DNA of 64,000 nucleotides from Deltaproteobacteria bacterium (GTDB lineage: Bacteria; Desulfobacterota; Desulfobaccia; Desulfobaccales; Desulfobaccaceae), in assembly GCA_019309545.1 (NCBI GenBank), contig JAFDGA010000005.1:1-64000 (forward strand), in the 5' to 3' direction. How positions within the stretch are numbered: position 1 is the first letter of the stretch; every line of letters starts with the position of its first letter. The notes beneath the pieces are model-generated. The model made no database searches, was not told where the DNA came from, and worked only from the letters and a program-made list of their open reading frames with translations. Position numbers and translations under genes: made by a program. Below are positions 47,164-56,165 of the stretch, in pieces.

Positions 47164-48378
47164 ATGTTTAATAGCTCCAGATCCTTTTTCAATAGAAAAA
47201 CGAGAACAAAAAACCTGAAACCCCAAATCTTGGTAGTGGCCGGTGAGACTTCCGGAGACCAACATGCCGCCCGGCTGGTGGCCGTCATCCAGGAACAACT
47301 GCCCCAGGCCGAGTTTTATGGCATCGGCGGCGACTATCTGGCCCGTCAGGGGGTAAAGATTGCCTTTCCTGCCCAAGACCTGGCGGTGGTCGGCCTGTGG
47401 GAAGTGGCGGAAAAGCTGCCAATGGTAGGGCGAGCCCTGGTGAGTCTGTGGCACTATCTCAAAAACACCCGGCCGCAATTGGCGATTCTGGTCGATTATC
47501 CCGACTTCAACCTTTTGGTAGCCCGTTTTGCCCGCCATTTTGGGGTGCCGGTGCTTTACTATATCAGCCCCCAGGTCTGGGCCTGGCGGCGTTATCGCGT
47601 GCATACCATTGCCCGCCTGGTGGACCGCATGGTGGTGATCTTTCCCTTTGAAGAGAAATTCTATCAGGAACATGGAGTGGCAGTGACCTATGTGGGCCAT
47701 CCCCTCTTGGAAACCATGCCAACCCTGCCGCCCCGCCCGATACTGCGCCGACAACTGGGTCTGGCCGACCAGGAGCTGGCCATTGCTTTGCTGCCGGGCA
47801 GTCGGGCCAGTGAGATCGAGCACCTTTTGCCGATTATGCTTGCCGGGGCCGAAATCGTGCAGCAGCAGGTCCTGAAGTGTCGCTTCCTGTTGCCGCGGGC
47901 CGCTACCGCCCCAGCAAAGCTGATCAACCGCCTGGTGTCCGAGTCTGAGCTGCCCCTTAAAATTTTTGAGGGACAGACCTATGAAGTGTTGGCCGCCGCC
48001 GACCTGGCAGTGGTGACTTCCGGGACCGCCACCCTGGAAGCAGCGCTGTGGGGCACCCCGATGGTGATTGTCTATCGCCTGGCGCCGCTCAGTTATCAGG
48101 TGGGCAAGCAGCTGATTCGGGTCAATCATATCGGCATGGTTAATCTGTTGGCCGAGGAGGGCTTATTTCCCGAACTTATTCAGGACCGGCTGACCCCGGC
48201 AACTCTGGCGGTTGAGGTCCAGAACCTTCTGTCTGATCCCCAACTCTTAAGCCGGATGCGTTCCGGCCTGAAACGGGTAATCCACCGTTTAGGGGGGGGA
48301 GGCGCCTCCCGCCGGGCTGCCCAGGTGGCGCTGGAACTGATGGCACCGCAACTCAATGAAAGATTTCGGTCAAATTAA
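47164..48378 (+). CDS. lpxB: lipid-A-disaccharide synthase
   Basis: A 404-residue GT19 glycosyltransferase joining lipid X and UDP-2,3-diacylglucosamine in lipid A synthesis at the inner membrane. Signatures are VVAGETSGDQHAARLV, FYGIGGDYLARQG, VDYPDFNL, YYISPQVWAW, VGHPLLE, LLPGSRASEIEHLLP and VVTSGTATLEAALWG. The first twenty residues are basic and variable, so a later start is possible. The partner genes lpxA/lpxC are not in the window; waaA is 31 kb away. Confidence 0.95.
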   Translation: MFNSSRSFFNRKTRTKNLKPQILVVAGETSGDQHAARLVAVIQEQLPQAEFYGIGGDYLARQGVKIAFPAQDLAVVGLWEVAEKLPMVGRALVSLWHYLKNTRPQLAILVDYPDFNLLVARFARHFGVPVLYYISPQVWAWRRYRVHTIARLVDRMVVIFPFEEKFYQEHGVAVTYVGHPLLETMPTLPPRPILRRQLGLADQELAIALLPGSRASEIEHLLPIMLAGAEIVQQQVLKCRFLLPRAATAPAKLINRLVSESELPLKIFEGQTYEVLAAADLAVVTSGTATLEAALWGTPMVIVYRLAPLSYQVGKQLIRVNHIGMVNLLAEEGLFPELIQDRLTPATLAVEVQNLLSDPQLLSRMRSGLKRVIHRLGGGGASRRAAQVALELMAPQLNERFRSN

Positions 48379-48410
48379 AATCAACTTAAGCATTTTTATA
48401 AGGAGGCTCA

Positions 48411-49463
48411 ATGTATTCCAAAATTCAAAGCTTGTTGGGACCGGAGGCCGAAGATTTATTGACTCACACCTGCACGGGGATTCCTAAAGAGACGCTTCAC
48501 CTGCCTGGGCCGGATTTTATTGAGCGGGTGGTCGAGCCCAGTGATCGGCCGGTCGGCGTGCTCCGCTCGCTCGCGAGCATCTTGAATCATGGCCGTCTGG
48601 CTGGCACCGGGTATGTCTCCATCCTGCCGGTAGATCAGGGAATCGAGCATTCCGGCGGGGCTTCGTTTGCTCCCAATCCCATCTATTTTGACCCGGAAAA
48701 TATCGTTAAGCTGGCCATTGAAGGAGGCTGCAATGCGGTGGCCTCCACCTTGGGGGTGCTGGGTGCGGTGGCCCGCCGGTATGCCCACCGGATTCCTTTT
48801 CTAGTAAAAATAAATCACAATGAACTGTTAACCTATCCCAATATCTATGACCAGACCCTGTTTGCCAGGGTGGAGCAGGCCTTTAATCTAGGCGCGGTGG
48901 CAGTAGGCGCGACCATCTATTATGGTTCCATCGAGAGTCGCCGCCAGATTCAGGAAGTCAGCGAGGCCTTTGAGCGGGCCCACGAGCTGGGGATGGTGAC
49001 GGTGCTGTGGTGTTACCTGCGCAACCCCGCCTTTAAAGTAGGGGAGGTGGATTATCATAGCGCGGCTGATCTGACCGGGCAGGCCAACCACTTAGGGGTG
49101 ACCATCCAGGCGGATATCGTCAAACAGAAGCAGCCTGAAGTGAACGGCGGCTATACCGCCCTCAAGTTCGGCAAAACCAATGCCCGGGTCTATTCCGAGC
49201 TGGCCGGCGACCATCCCATCGATATGACCCGCTATCAGGTGGCCAATTGCTACATGGGTCGGGTCGGCCTGATCAATTCCGGGGGCGCTTCGGGTAAAAA
49301 TGACTTGGCTGACGCCACCCGCACCGCAGTAATCAATAAACGGGCCGGAGGCATGGGTCTGATTTCCGGCCGCAAGGCCTTTCAGCGGCCCATGGGCGAA
49401 GGAGTCGAACTCCTGAACACTATCCAGAACGTCTATCTGTGCCCGGAAGTTACGGTTGCCTGA
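48411..49463 (+). CDS. fbaB: class I fructose-bisphosphate aldolase (DhnA/FbaB type)
   Basis: A 350-residue DhnA-type aldolase, the archaeal-style class I enzyme that forms a lysine Schiff base and needs no metal. It has [72 protein letters not shown] and [19 protein letters not shown] precedes the start ATG. It lies 32 bases after lpxB and may share its transcript, but no glycolysis genes adjoin. Confidence 0.92.
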   Translation: MYSKIQSLLGPEAEDLLTHTCTGIPKETLHLPGPDFIERVVEPSDRPVGVLRSLASILNHGRLAGTGYVSILPVDQGIEHSGGASFAPNPIYFDPENIVKLAIEGGCNAVASTLGVLGAVARRYAHRIPFLVKINHNELLTYPNIYDQTLFARVEQAFNLGAVAVGATIYYGSIESRRQIQEVSEAFERAHELGMVTVLWCYLRNPAFKVGEVDYHSAADLTGQANHLGVTIQADIVKQKQPEVNGGYTALKFGKTNARVYSELAGDHPIDMTRYQVANCYMGRVGLINSGGASGKNDLADATRTAVINKRAGGMGLISGRKAFQRPMGEGVELLNTIQNVYLCPEVTVA

Positions 49464-49576
49464 TCCGAGGCCATGGATGACTCGCTGGTCAGGCCTTGGG
49501 AATATAGGGTTGAGGTCTGAGCTGGGAAAAAAGCCAGGTCCTTGGCCCTACCCTGCTTAACCCTGAGGTCAGCCTG

Positions 49577-50224
49577 ATGTTTACTGGATTGATTGAAGGC
49601 ATAGGGGAGATTACCCGGATTACCCGGGTGGCCGATGCCCTGCGGCTGAGTGTCAGCCCACCCTTTGATCTGGCCGAGGTCCGGTTGGGGGATTCCATTG
49701 CCGTCAGCGGCACCTGCCTGACCGTGGTCGAACTCACGGCCAGTGATTTCACCGTCGAGGTCTCGGCCGAGACCCTGGCCCGCACTACTTTATCCTTGAA
49801 AAAGAGGCGTGATCTGGTAAACTTAGAGCGAGCTTTGCGGCTCGGGGATCGATTAGGCGGACACCTGGTCACCGGGCACATCGATACGGTCGGAACCCTG
49901 CTGGAAAAGGTGGTCGGCCCCCAGTCCTGGCGGCTCAAATTTGCACTCTCCCCCCAGTGGAGCCGCTATGTGATCGAAAAAGGCTCGATCGCCGTGGAGG
50001 GCATTAGCCTGACCGTCAATGGTTGCGGCCCTGATTGGTTTATGGTGAACATTATCCCTTACACTGCCCAACATACCACCATTGGCGGCTTGGCAACGGG
50101 AGCCAGGGTAAATATTGAGACCGATATTATTGGTAAATACGTAGCCAAATTGCTGGGGCCCAAAGGTAAGACTTCAGAGTCCGGGATAACTCCGGATTTA
50201 CTTCTGCGCCATGGTTTTATTTAA
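49577..50224 (+). CDS. ribE: riboflavin synthase, alpha chain
   Basis: A 215-residue protein of two tandem lumazine-binding barrels, each with MFTGLIEGIGEI or HLVTGHIDTVGTL motifs and VNGCGPDWFMVNIIPYT. It converts two 6,7-dimethyl-8-ribityllumazine molecules to riboflavin. GAGGTC precedes the ATG. First gene of ribE-ribBA-ribH-nusB. No FMN riboswitch was recognised in the leader. Confidence 0.95.
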   Translation: MFTGLIEGIGEITRITRVADALRLSVSPPFDLAEVRLGDSIAVSGTCLTVVELTASDFTVEVSAETLARTTLSLKKRRDLVNLERALRLGDRLGGHLVTGHIDTVGTLLEKVVGPQSWRLKFALSPQWSRYVIEKGSIAVEGISLTVNGCGPDWFMVNIIPYTAQHTTIGGLATGARVNIETDIIGKYVAKLLGPKGKTSESGITPDLLLRHGFI

Positions 50225-50280
50225 TAATCAGACTTAAGATCATTGGATAACTATAATAATTAATTGAGGATTTAGGGAAT

Positions 50281-51483
50281 ATGCCGATCGCACCGATCGA
50301 AGACGTCATTGTTGATATCCAACAGGGGAAGATGATTATCCTGGTTGACGACGAAGACCGGGAAAATGAAGGGGACCTGACTCTGGCCGCCGAAAAAGTA
50401 ACCCCGGAGGCCATCAATTTCATGGCCCGGTTTGGCCGGGGCCTGATTTGCCTAGCCCTCAGCCCGGAGATAATTGAGCGGTTGCAGATTCCGATGATGG
50501 TGAGTCATAATACTTCCCCCTTTCGAACCGCCTTCACCGTCTCTATCGAAGCCAAACGGGGGGTTACCACGGGCATTTCGGCGGCGGACCGAGCCACCAC
50601 CATCCGGACCGCGGTGGCCGATGATACCGGCCCCGAAGATCTGGTCAGCCCCGGCCATGTCTTCCCTTTGCGGGCCCGTAAGGGCGGGGTTTTGGTGCGG
50701 ACCGGTCAGACCGAAGGCTCGGTCGACCTAGCCCGGCTGGCCGGGTTGAAACCGGCGGCAGTGATCTGCGAGATCATGAAAGACGATGGCACCATGGCTC
50801 GGATGGCGGATCTGGAAATCTTTGCGTCGCAGCACAATCTGAAGATCGCCACCATTGCTGATCTGGTGGCCTACCGTTTGGGTCATGAGTCCTTTGTGCA
50901 CCGTCGGGCGATTACCAAACTGCCGACCTATTATGGCGAATTCACCGCCATCGCCTACGAAAATGACATTGATGACTTTCAGCACCTGGCTTTGATTAAG
51001 GGCGACATCCGACCGGATACGCCGGTGCTGGTTCGGGTCCATTCTGAGTGTCTGACCGGAGATGTCTTTGGTTCCTTGCGCTGCGACTGCGGTGATCAGT
51101 TGATTTCCGCCATGCAAAAGGTGGAGGCCGAGGGTTGCGGAGTGATAATTTATATGCATCAGGAGGGCCGGGGCATCGGGCTGGTCAATAAGTTGCGGGC
51201 TTATGAACTCCAGGATCAGGGCGCCGATACGGTAGAGGCCAACGTCGCCCTGGGATTTAAGGCGGATTTACGGGATTATGGCATCGGCGCCCAGATTCTG
51301 CGTGACCTGGGAGTCCGGCAGATGCGCCTCATGACCAATAACCCCAAGAAGATCATTGGCCTGGAGGGTTACGGGCTCAAGGTCGTGGAGCGGGTGCCGT
51401 TGGAAGTACCCCCGAACCGGGAAAATGTCAAATATCTCAAAACTAAATGTCTGAAGATGGGCCATCTGCTCGATATGGTGTAA
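50281..51483 (+). CDS. ribBA: bifunctional DHBP synthase / GTP cyclohydrolase II
   Basis: A 400-residue fusion. Residues 1-200 are RibB ([54 protein letters not shown]), making dihydroxybutanone phosphate. Residues 205-400 are RibA ([21 protein letters not shown] with the zinc cysteines, [20 protein letters not shown]), which opens GTP. Both catalytic sets are intact. It follows ribE by 56 bases. Confidence 0.96.
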   Translation: MPIAPIEDVIVDIQQGKMIILVDDEDRENEGDLTLAAEKVTPEAINFMARFGRGLICLALSPEIIERLQIPMMVSHNTSPFRTAFTVSIEAKRGVTTGISAADRATTIRTAVADDTGPEDLVSPGHVFPLRARKGGVLVRTGQTEGSVDLARLAGLKPAAVICEIMKDDGTMARMADLEIFASQHNLKIATIADLVAYRLGHESFVHRRAITKLPTYYGEFTAIAYENDIDDFQHLALIKGDIRPDTPVLVRVHSECLTGDVFGSLRCDCGDQLISAMQKVEAEGCGVIIYMHQEGRGIGLVNKLRAYELQDQGADTVEANVALGFKADLRDYGIGAQILRDLGVRQMRLMTNNPKKIIGLEGYGLKVVERVPLEVPPNRENVKYLKTKCLKMGHLLDMV

Positions 51484-51494
51484 AGGGGACCGGC

Positions 51495-51959
51495 ATGATC
51501 AAGACGGTGGAAGGCAAACTCCTGGCGGAGGGACTGAAATTTGCCCTGGTAGTGAGTCGATTCAACGATTTTATCTGCAACCGCCTACTGAGCGGGGCCT
51601 TGGATGGGCTGATCCGTAAAGGAGCGAAGGAAGAGGACCTGACCATCTTTATGGTGCCGGGAGCTTTTGAAATGCCCCTGGTCGCTAAGAGACTGGCCCA
51701 GACCAAAGCCTTTGATGCGGTGATCTGCCTAGCAGCAGTGATCCGGGGAGCTACCCCGCATTTTGATTATGTGGCCTCCGAGGTCAGCAAGGGCATCGCC
51801 AACGCCTCGCTGGAAACCGGGCTGCCGATCATTTATGGGGTGCTGACCACTGATACCCTGGAGCAGGCCATTGAGCGGGCCGGCAGCAAGGCTGGCAATA
51901 AAGGCTTTGCCGCCGCCGAAGCCGCCATCGAAATGGTCAACCTGATGCGGCAGATTTGA
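51495..51959 (+). CDS. ribH: 6,7-dimethyl-8-ribityllumazine synthase
   Basis: A 154-residue enzyme that condenses dihydroxybutanone phosphate with the pyrimidine dione. It contains [45 protein letters not shown] and [24 protein letters not shown] precedes the ATG at 51495, and the frame's longer upstream extension would overlap ribBA without need. It sits 11 bases after ribBA. Confidence 0.95.
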   Translation: MIKTVEGKLLAEGLKFALVVSRFNDFICNRLLSGALDGLIRKGAKEEDLTIFMVPGAFEMPLVAKRLAQTKAFDAVICLAAVIRGATPHFDYVASEVSKGIANASLETGLPIIYGVLTTDTLEQAIERAGSKAGNKGFAAAEAAIEMVNLMRQI

Positions 51960-51971
51960 GACCAGCTACTT

Positions 51972-52391
51972 GTGCCCCGGCTTTCTAAAAGTCAGGCCCG
52001 CGAATGGGCGTTGCAGTGCCTTTATCTGGTGGAAATGGCCGGGCCGGGCAGAGAATCACCCGCTAACCCATACTGGCAATATTTTCGGAAAGGTAAAAAT
52101 CCACCCCCCTATTTCAAGCGATTGGTGGATGGAGTCGCTGAACACTGCGAAGAGTTGGATGCCTTGATATCTCGATTCGCGGAGCATTGGCGGGTGGAAC
52201 GGATGGCGGTAATCGATCGCAATCTTTTGAGGCTGGCCGCCTTCGAACTGCTCTACCTGCCTCAGACGCCGCCCAAAGCAGTGATCAACGAAGCCGTAGA
52301 GTTGGCTAAACGTTACGGCAGCGAGGATTCCGGGGCTTTTATTAACGGCATTCTGGATCGCATCTGGAAGGCTAAGTGTGAACAGCTTTAG
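51972..52391 (+). CDS. nusB: transcription antitermination factor NusB
   Basis: A 139-residue helical RNA-binding protein that joins NusE and NusG in rRNA antitermination. It starts SKSQAREWALQCLYLVEM, then has VERMAVIDRNLLRLAAFELLY and VINEAVELAKRYGSEDSGAFINGIL. The GTG start is 12 bases after ribH; nusB after ribH is a common gene order. Confidence 0.95.
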   Translation: MPRLSKSQAREWALQCLYLVEMAGPGRESPANPYWQYFRKGKNPPPYFKRLVDGVAEHCEELDALISRFAEHWRVERMAVIDRNLLRLAAFELLYLPQTPPKAVINEAVELAKRYGSEDSGAFINGILDRIWKAKCEQL

Positions 52392-52410
52392 CTAGCTAAA
52401 GGAGGGTACC

Positions 52411-53049
52411 ATGATCCATAAATCGTTAGCGATTATTCTGATCCCGTTGTTTTTAGTGTCCCTGGCGGGTTGTGCGGTTAATGGCCACTACGATCCGGCC
52501 CGTTCGGCCGGGGCCGGGGCCTTGGGAGGCGCCGCAACCGGCGCTGCTTTGGGTTCAATCATTGGGGCTGCTACTGGCTCGGCGGCTACCGGGGCCTGGG
52601 TCGGTGCTGCTACCGGGGCGGTGGCCGGAGGCCTGGGAGGTTACCTCTATGCCAAACACCGGGAATCACAAGTTCGCGACTCTAATCTGGCGGCTCAGCA
52701 ATACAGTTATTCACCCGCCCGGGGCAATATCCTGGCAATTGAAAAGGCCGATGTCAATCCCACTAAGGTGAAACCAGGCGGGCAGGTCGACATGGTGATG
52801 TCCTATACTCTGCTGACCCCGGAAAACCAACCTACCCCGGTTACAGTGGTGCGTGAAATTCAGTATGGCGGGAACCGGATTGCCTCTCCCAACCAGAATC
52901 AGACCACCAAGTCCAACGGCACTTATGTGGATCAGGTTGCCTTTAATGTGCCCCAGCAGGCGACTCCGGGCACTTATACGGTGATCAACAAGGTGATGAC
53001 TGACCAGGCCTTTGACGAAAAAACCACTTACTTCATAGTTGAGCGTTAA
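52411..53049 (+). CDS. glycine-zipper lipoprotein (YmgG/YMGG-like)
   Basis: A 212-residue lipoprotein: signal with lipobox LAGC, then a Gly/Ala-rich zipper from about residue 30 to 75 (GAGALGGAATGAALGSIIGA and GAVAGGLGGYLYAK), then a beta-rich domain with TPVTVVREIQYGG and ATPGTYTVINKVMTDQ. The zipper may form a membrane-active helical hairpin. Function in the envelope is unknown. AAAGGAGG precedes the start ATG. A hairpin at 53101-53136 follows. Confidence 0.75.
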   Translation: MIHKSLAIILIPLFLVSLAGCAVNGHYDPARSAGAGALGGAATGAALGSIIGAATGSAATGAWVGAATGAVAGGLGGYLYAKHRESQVRDSNLAAQQYSYSPARGNILAIEKADVNPTKVKPGGQVDMVMSYTLLTPENQPTPVTVVREIQYGGNRIASPNQNQTTKSNGTYVDQVAFNVPQQATPGTYTVINKVMTDQAFDEKTTYFIVER

Positions 53050-53100
53050 TTTGACTGGGCAATTACCATTTACCACTTGAAAGAATTAAAAAGTTAAGTT

Positions 53101-53155
53101 GAGGGGAGGCTGGGGGACCGCCAGCCCCTGGCCCTCTCTCCCAAGAGCATTTTTT
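53101..53155 (+). terminator. likely terminator after the glycine-zipper gene
   Basis: An inner stem GGCTGG/CCAGCC and an outer GAGGG/CCCTC surround a 7-base loop, and six T's follow at 53150-53155. It separates the lipoprotein gene from the rpsF promoter. The 14-base gap between stem and T-run is longer than ideal. Confidence 0.45.
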
Positions 53156-53246
53156 CGTTGCCCCCGATTTACTTATTGTATGATCTTAGTAATAATTAAC
53201 CCACTGGCCCAACGGCTCCAGAAAGGCAACCCAGGTGGAGGGAATA

Positions 53247-53275
53247 TTGACAGAATTAACTTTAAAATATATTAT
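53247..53275 (+). promoter_or_regulatory. sigma-70-type promoter of rpsF operon
   Basis: TTGACA (53247-53252) is separated by 17 bases from TATTAT (53270-53275), a near-consensus pair. Transcription should begin near 53282, leaving about 57 bases of leader before rpsF at 53339. Confidence 0.75.
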
Positions 53276-53338
53276 TATAAATTTATGCTCCTTGCTCTGG
53301 ACCAAAATCCAGGGCTATTACAACCAAAAGGAGGTAGG

Positions 53339-53767
53339 ATGCGACGCTACGAGTCGGTCTTTGTGGTCAACCCAGACCTGATGGATGCCGAAATCCAGGC
53401 AACCATCAACAAATTTACCGGTATTATCAGCTCCTGGGGCGGTACCCTATTTAATCTGGAAGACTGGGGGCGGCGAAAGTTGGCTTATAAGATTAAGAAA
53501 TTTACCCGAGGCTATTATGTCCTGACGGATTTTGCGGGTGAACCGGCAGTGGTGGCGGAATTGGAGAGAAACTACAAGCTGGATGACCGGATTATCCGCT
53601 TTCTCACCATCAAAACCAGCGACCGGGTGGACGTGGAAGCAGTTAAAGCTGAGTTGGCGGCTAAGCCCTCGCCCCCCCCGGAAGAGACCCCTGAGGTTGA
53701 AGCCGCAATGCCATCTCCGGTCGAAGCAGTTGAGCCTGTTCCCGAATCCCCAGAAACGGAGGTTTAA
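53339..53767 (+). CDS. rpsF: 30S ribosomal protein S6
   Basis: A 142-residue S6 that pairs with S18 on the 30S platform. It opens MRRYESVFVVNPDLMDAEIQ, has LEDWGRRKLAYKIKKFTRGYY (family core) and an acidic Pro/Glu-rich tail of about 40 residues after residue 100, longer than the usual glutamate tail. AAAAGGAGG precedes the ATG, which rules out a long open extension from 53099. First gene of rpsF-rpsR-DUF2232-rplI. Confidence 0.95.
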   Translation: MRRYESVFVVNPDLMDAEIQATINKFTGIISSWGGTLFNLEDWGRRKLAYKIKKFTRGYYVLTDFAGEPAVVAELERNYKLDDRIIRFLTIKTSDRVDVEAVKAELAAKPSPPPEETPEVEAAMPSPVEAVEPVPESPETEV

Positions 53768-53770
53768 CAC

Positions 53771-54028
53771 GTGGCCATATCTCCCAGGCGCAAGCGGAAA
53801 ACCGTATTTCGGCGACGTAAGGTTTGCCGCTTCTGCGTTGATAACAAACTGCTGGTCAATTATAAAGACGTCAATACCTTGAAACATTTTGTTACCGAGC
53901 GTGGCAAAATTATTCCACGCCGTATTTCGGGAAACTGTGCTCGTCATCAACGCCAGATTACCACAGAAATCAAACGCGCCCGGCTTTTAGCCCTGATGCC
54001 CTATACTGCTACGTTGCCTCAGGATTAA
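53771..54028 (+). CDS. rpsR: 30S ribosomal protein S18
   Basis: An 85-residue basic protein with the S18 core [20 protein letters not shown] and [16 protein letters not shown]. The cysteines suggest the zinc-type form. GGAGG ends nine bases before the GTG. Only three bases separate it from rpsF. Confidence 0.95.
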   Translation: MAISPRRKRKTVFRRRKVCRFCVDNKLLVNYKDVNTLKHFVTERGKIIPRRISGNCARHQRQITTEIKRARLLALMPYTATLPQD

Positions 54029-54044
54029 CGGGGTAGTCTAGGTA

Positions 54045-55013
54045 GTGCGGAAGATGGAGGGGGTTCCAGTGGAGGCAACCCTGGTTCTAAGGCTGGTAAC
54101 TGGACTGTTTGTCCTGATGATGCTCTATTTTGCCTCCATTCAGATTCCTCTTGTTGGGCCGCTGGTGGGAACCCTGATCCCTCTGCCCATTATCCTGGTC
54201 TGTCGGCGGGTTGGTTGGTGGTCAGGGTTCTTTCTAGTCCTGGTGGCCGGAGGAGCCATCTTATACCTGGAACATTTTTTCCAATTTCCCGGAGAAATTG
54301 TTCATTTTCTAGGATTGGCCCTGATTGGCCTGCTCCTGGCTCTGCTGAGCCAACGCGGCTATTCCGCGGATCGAGCTATTGGCTTTACGGTTTTGGTGGT
54401 AGCTGTGATCGGGGGCTCGGTGTTCATCGGGCAGACGCTGGCCCGGGGCGTATCTCCGTTTGAGTATTTAACCCAGACCATCGGCGACCTGGTAAAAGGT
54501 TTTCTGGCCCTCTTGGGTAAGGAAGGGATTCCACCGGAGCAGTTGATGCCGGATGATCTTACCGTTTCCGGTCTAATCCAATTACTGGTCCAGATTAGCC
54601 CGGCCCTGTGGCTGATCAATACCACCCTGGTGGTCTGGTTAAATATGATTCTCAGCCGGGCCATTTGGCGGCGGGCCACCGGAGAGGAGACCGGGCCCCC
54701 TCTCAATCTGTGGAAGACACCGGAATGGCTAGTGTTCGTCGCCCTAGGGGCCGGTTTTGGACTATTGATGCCGATGGGATGGATCTCGAATGTAGCACTC
54801 AACATCTTGCTGCTCTGCGGTCTGATTTATTTCTATCAAGGATTGGCCATTGTGGCTTTCATTTTTCACCAGTGTCAGGTTCCCAAAATAATCAGGGCCC
54901 TGGGTTATCCGTTGTTGCTTCTCAAGCCGGTAACCATTCTAGTTATTGGGGTAGGTCTGGTTGATCTCTGGTTTGATTTTCGTCGCTTACATCGGCCGCC
55001 GTCCCAGGCCTGA
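54045..55013 (+). CDS. DUF2232 membrane protein (YybS-like)
   Basis: A protein of about 322 residues with roughly eight to nine membrane helices (LVLRLVTGLFVLMMLYFA, GPLVGTLIPLPIILV, FFLVLVAGGAILYL, FLGLALIGLLLALLS, FTVLVVAVIGGSVFIGQ). It matches DUF2232/YybS, often encoded beside rpsR and rplI in deltaproteobacteria and Firmicutes. Function is unknown. The start is uncertain: GTG 54045, ATG 54054, or GTG 54069, which has GGAGGGGG upstream. It sits where ssb stands in many other genomes. Confidence 0.85.
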   Translation: MRKMEGVPVEATLVLRLVTGLFVLMMLYFASIQIPLVGPLVGTLIPLPIILVCRRVGWWSGFFLVLVAGGAILYLEHFFQFPGEIVHFLGLALIGLLLALLSQRGYSADRAIGFTVLVVAVIGGSVFIGQTLARGVSPFEYLTQTIGDLVKGFLALLGKEGIPPEQLMPDDLTVSGLIQLLVQISPALWLINTTLVVWLNMILSRAIWRRATGEETGPPLNLWKTPEWLVFVALGAGFGLLMPMGWISNVALNILLLCGLIYFYQGLAIVAFIFHQCQVPKIIRALGYPLLLLKPVTILVIGVGLVDLWFDFRRLHRPPSQA

Positions 55014-55078
55014 AATTAGAGACCAGAAGTTATCCGGACTGATTGATTTTATAACTGTATGATAAGAGGTAAGCTATA

Positions 55079-55528
55079 GTGAAATTGATCTTAACCGAAG
55101 ATCTTCCTGGACTGGGAGAAGTCGGCAACATAGTAGAAGTTGCCCGGGGTTATGGACGTAACTACCTGATTCCCCAAGGTAAAGCCTTGGAGGCGACTCC
55201 AGCCAACGTGGCTCGCTTTGAGCACCAGCGGGCCCGCCGCCAAAAGACCCAGGAGCGGGAAAAAGAGACGGCGCTGGCCTTGGCCGCCCGCCTGGAAGGG
55301 GTGACGATCACCATCCCGCAACGGGTGGGCGAAAAGGAACGGCTTTATGGCTCGGTGACCTCGGCTCAGATTGCCGAAGCTTTAACCTCCAGAGGCTTTG
55401 AGCTGGATCGGAAGATGCTCGAACTGCCTGAGCCGATTAAATCCCTGGGGACTTACGAAGTCACGGTGCGGCTCCATTCCGGAGTCCGGGCAAAAGTAAT
55501 GGTCGAGGTCATCCCCGAGACTGCCTAG
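55079..55528 (+). CDS. rplI: 50S ribosomal protein L9
   Basis: A 149-residue L9 with the N-terminal KLILTEDLPGLGEVGNIVEV, RGYGRNYLIPQGKALEAT, a long helix, and the C-terminal RLYGSVTSAQIAEAL. AGAGGT lies about nine bases before the GTG. It ends the ribosomal cluster. Confidence 0.96.
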   Translation: MKLILTEDLPGLGEVGNIVEVARGYGRNYLIPQGKALEATPANVARFEHQRARRQKTQEREKETALALAARLEGVTITIPQRVGEKERLYGSVTSAQIAEALTSRGFELDRKMLELPEPIKSLGTYEVTVRLHSGVRAKVMVEVIPETA

Positions 55529-56165
55529 ATACACCAAGCCAAACATCTTTTCCCCTGGTTTATTTTGTTTTTTTGGCAGCTTACCGATTTTGTAAGGTTA
55601 AATTTCTGTGCCGCTATGAAAATCGTCAAAAAAGGGAAGTAGGAGGAGTTTGGCCAGGCTTTATCTTATTGACCACTAAGTCTTTATTATATCAGCATAA
55701 ACCGTCTTTCAAATACTTACCGAAAACTTTCCAACTGCCCAGGAGATCAGGGTTAATTAGCCTGAGGGGGGGCAGAGCCATACCCTTACTCTTCCGTGGC
55801 CAGCGCCTTTGACAAACAACTCCGACTTTAATAAGGTGCCTGGCTAACAAGATGCTTATCCTTAATTCCATTTACCAGTGACATCGCCAGAATTTTCGGG
55901 GGTGGGTAAATAATTCTAACTCTGCCCTACCCTATTCCTAGCCCTTGTCAGGGCCATGGCAAGTTTCAGGCAGGCGGTGAACTCAGTTGCGCCGCCCGCC
56001 AAATAGCTCTGAGGTTGGCGGATTATTAATAATATGCAATCAAATGGATATTTTGGTAGGGGCTTGATTTATCAAGCCCGTTATGGGGCAAATCCCTGCA
56101 CCCCTCCGGGCATGGGAAAATATTTTTTGCAAGCAAGCAACAAGGTATAAAATTTCGAGGCCAAG
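55529..56165. other. 637-base gap between rplI and dnaB
   Basis: No gene is supported. A nested inverted repeat (CTGCCC ... CAGG ... CCTG ... GGGCAG) lies near 55735-55775. A T-rich run at about 55560-55575 may belong to rplI termination. AT content rises around 56025-56060. It is unusual in an otherwise tight operon area. Confidence 0.45.

Noticed and set aside
47158-48129. Long minus-strand open frame opposite lpxB
   Set aside because: It is the shadow of lpxB, which has clear GT19 motifs on the plus strand; the antisense protein shows only codon-bias artefacts.
49464-49576. Possible FMN riboswitch ahead of ribE
   Set aside because: I looked for the conserved FMN-aptamer segments and did not find them; only short G-rich and C-rich stretches are present.
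53099-53338. 80-codon N-terminal extension of S6
   Set aside because: It includes the promoter and the AAAAGGAGG ribosome-binding site of rpsF, and S6 proteins start at MRRYES.
55573-55812. Open frame of 79 codons between rplI and dnaB
   Set aside because: It has no ribosome-binding site, no family pattern and an unlikely composition, so I treat the region as non-coding.
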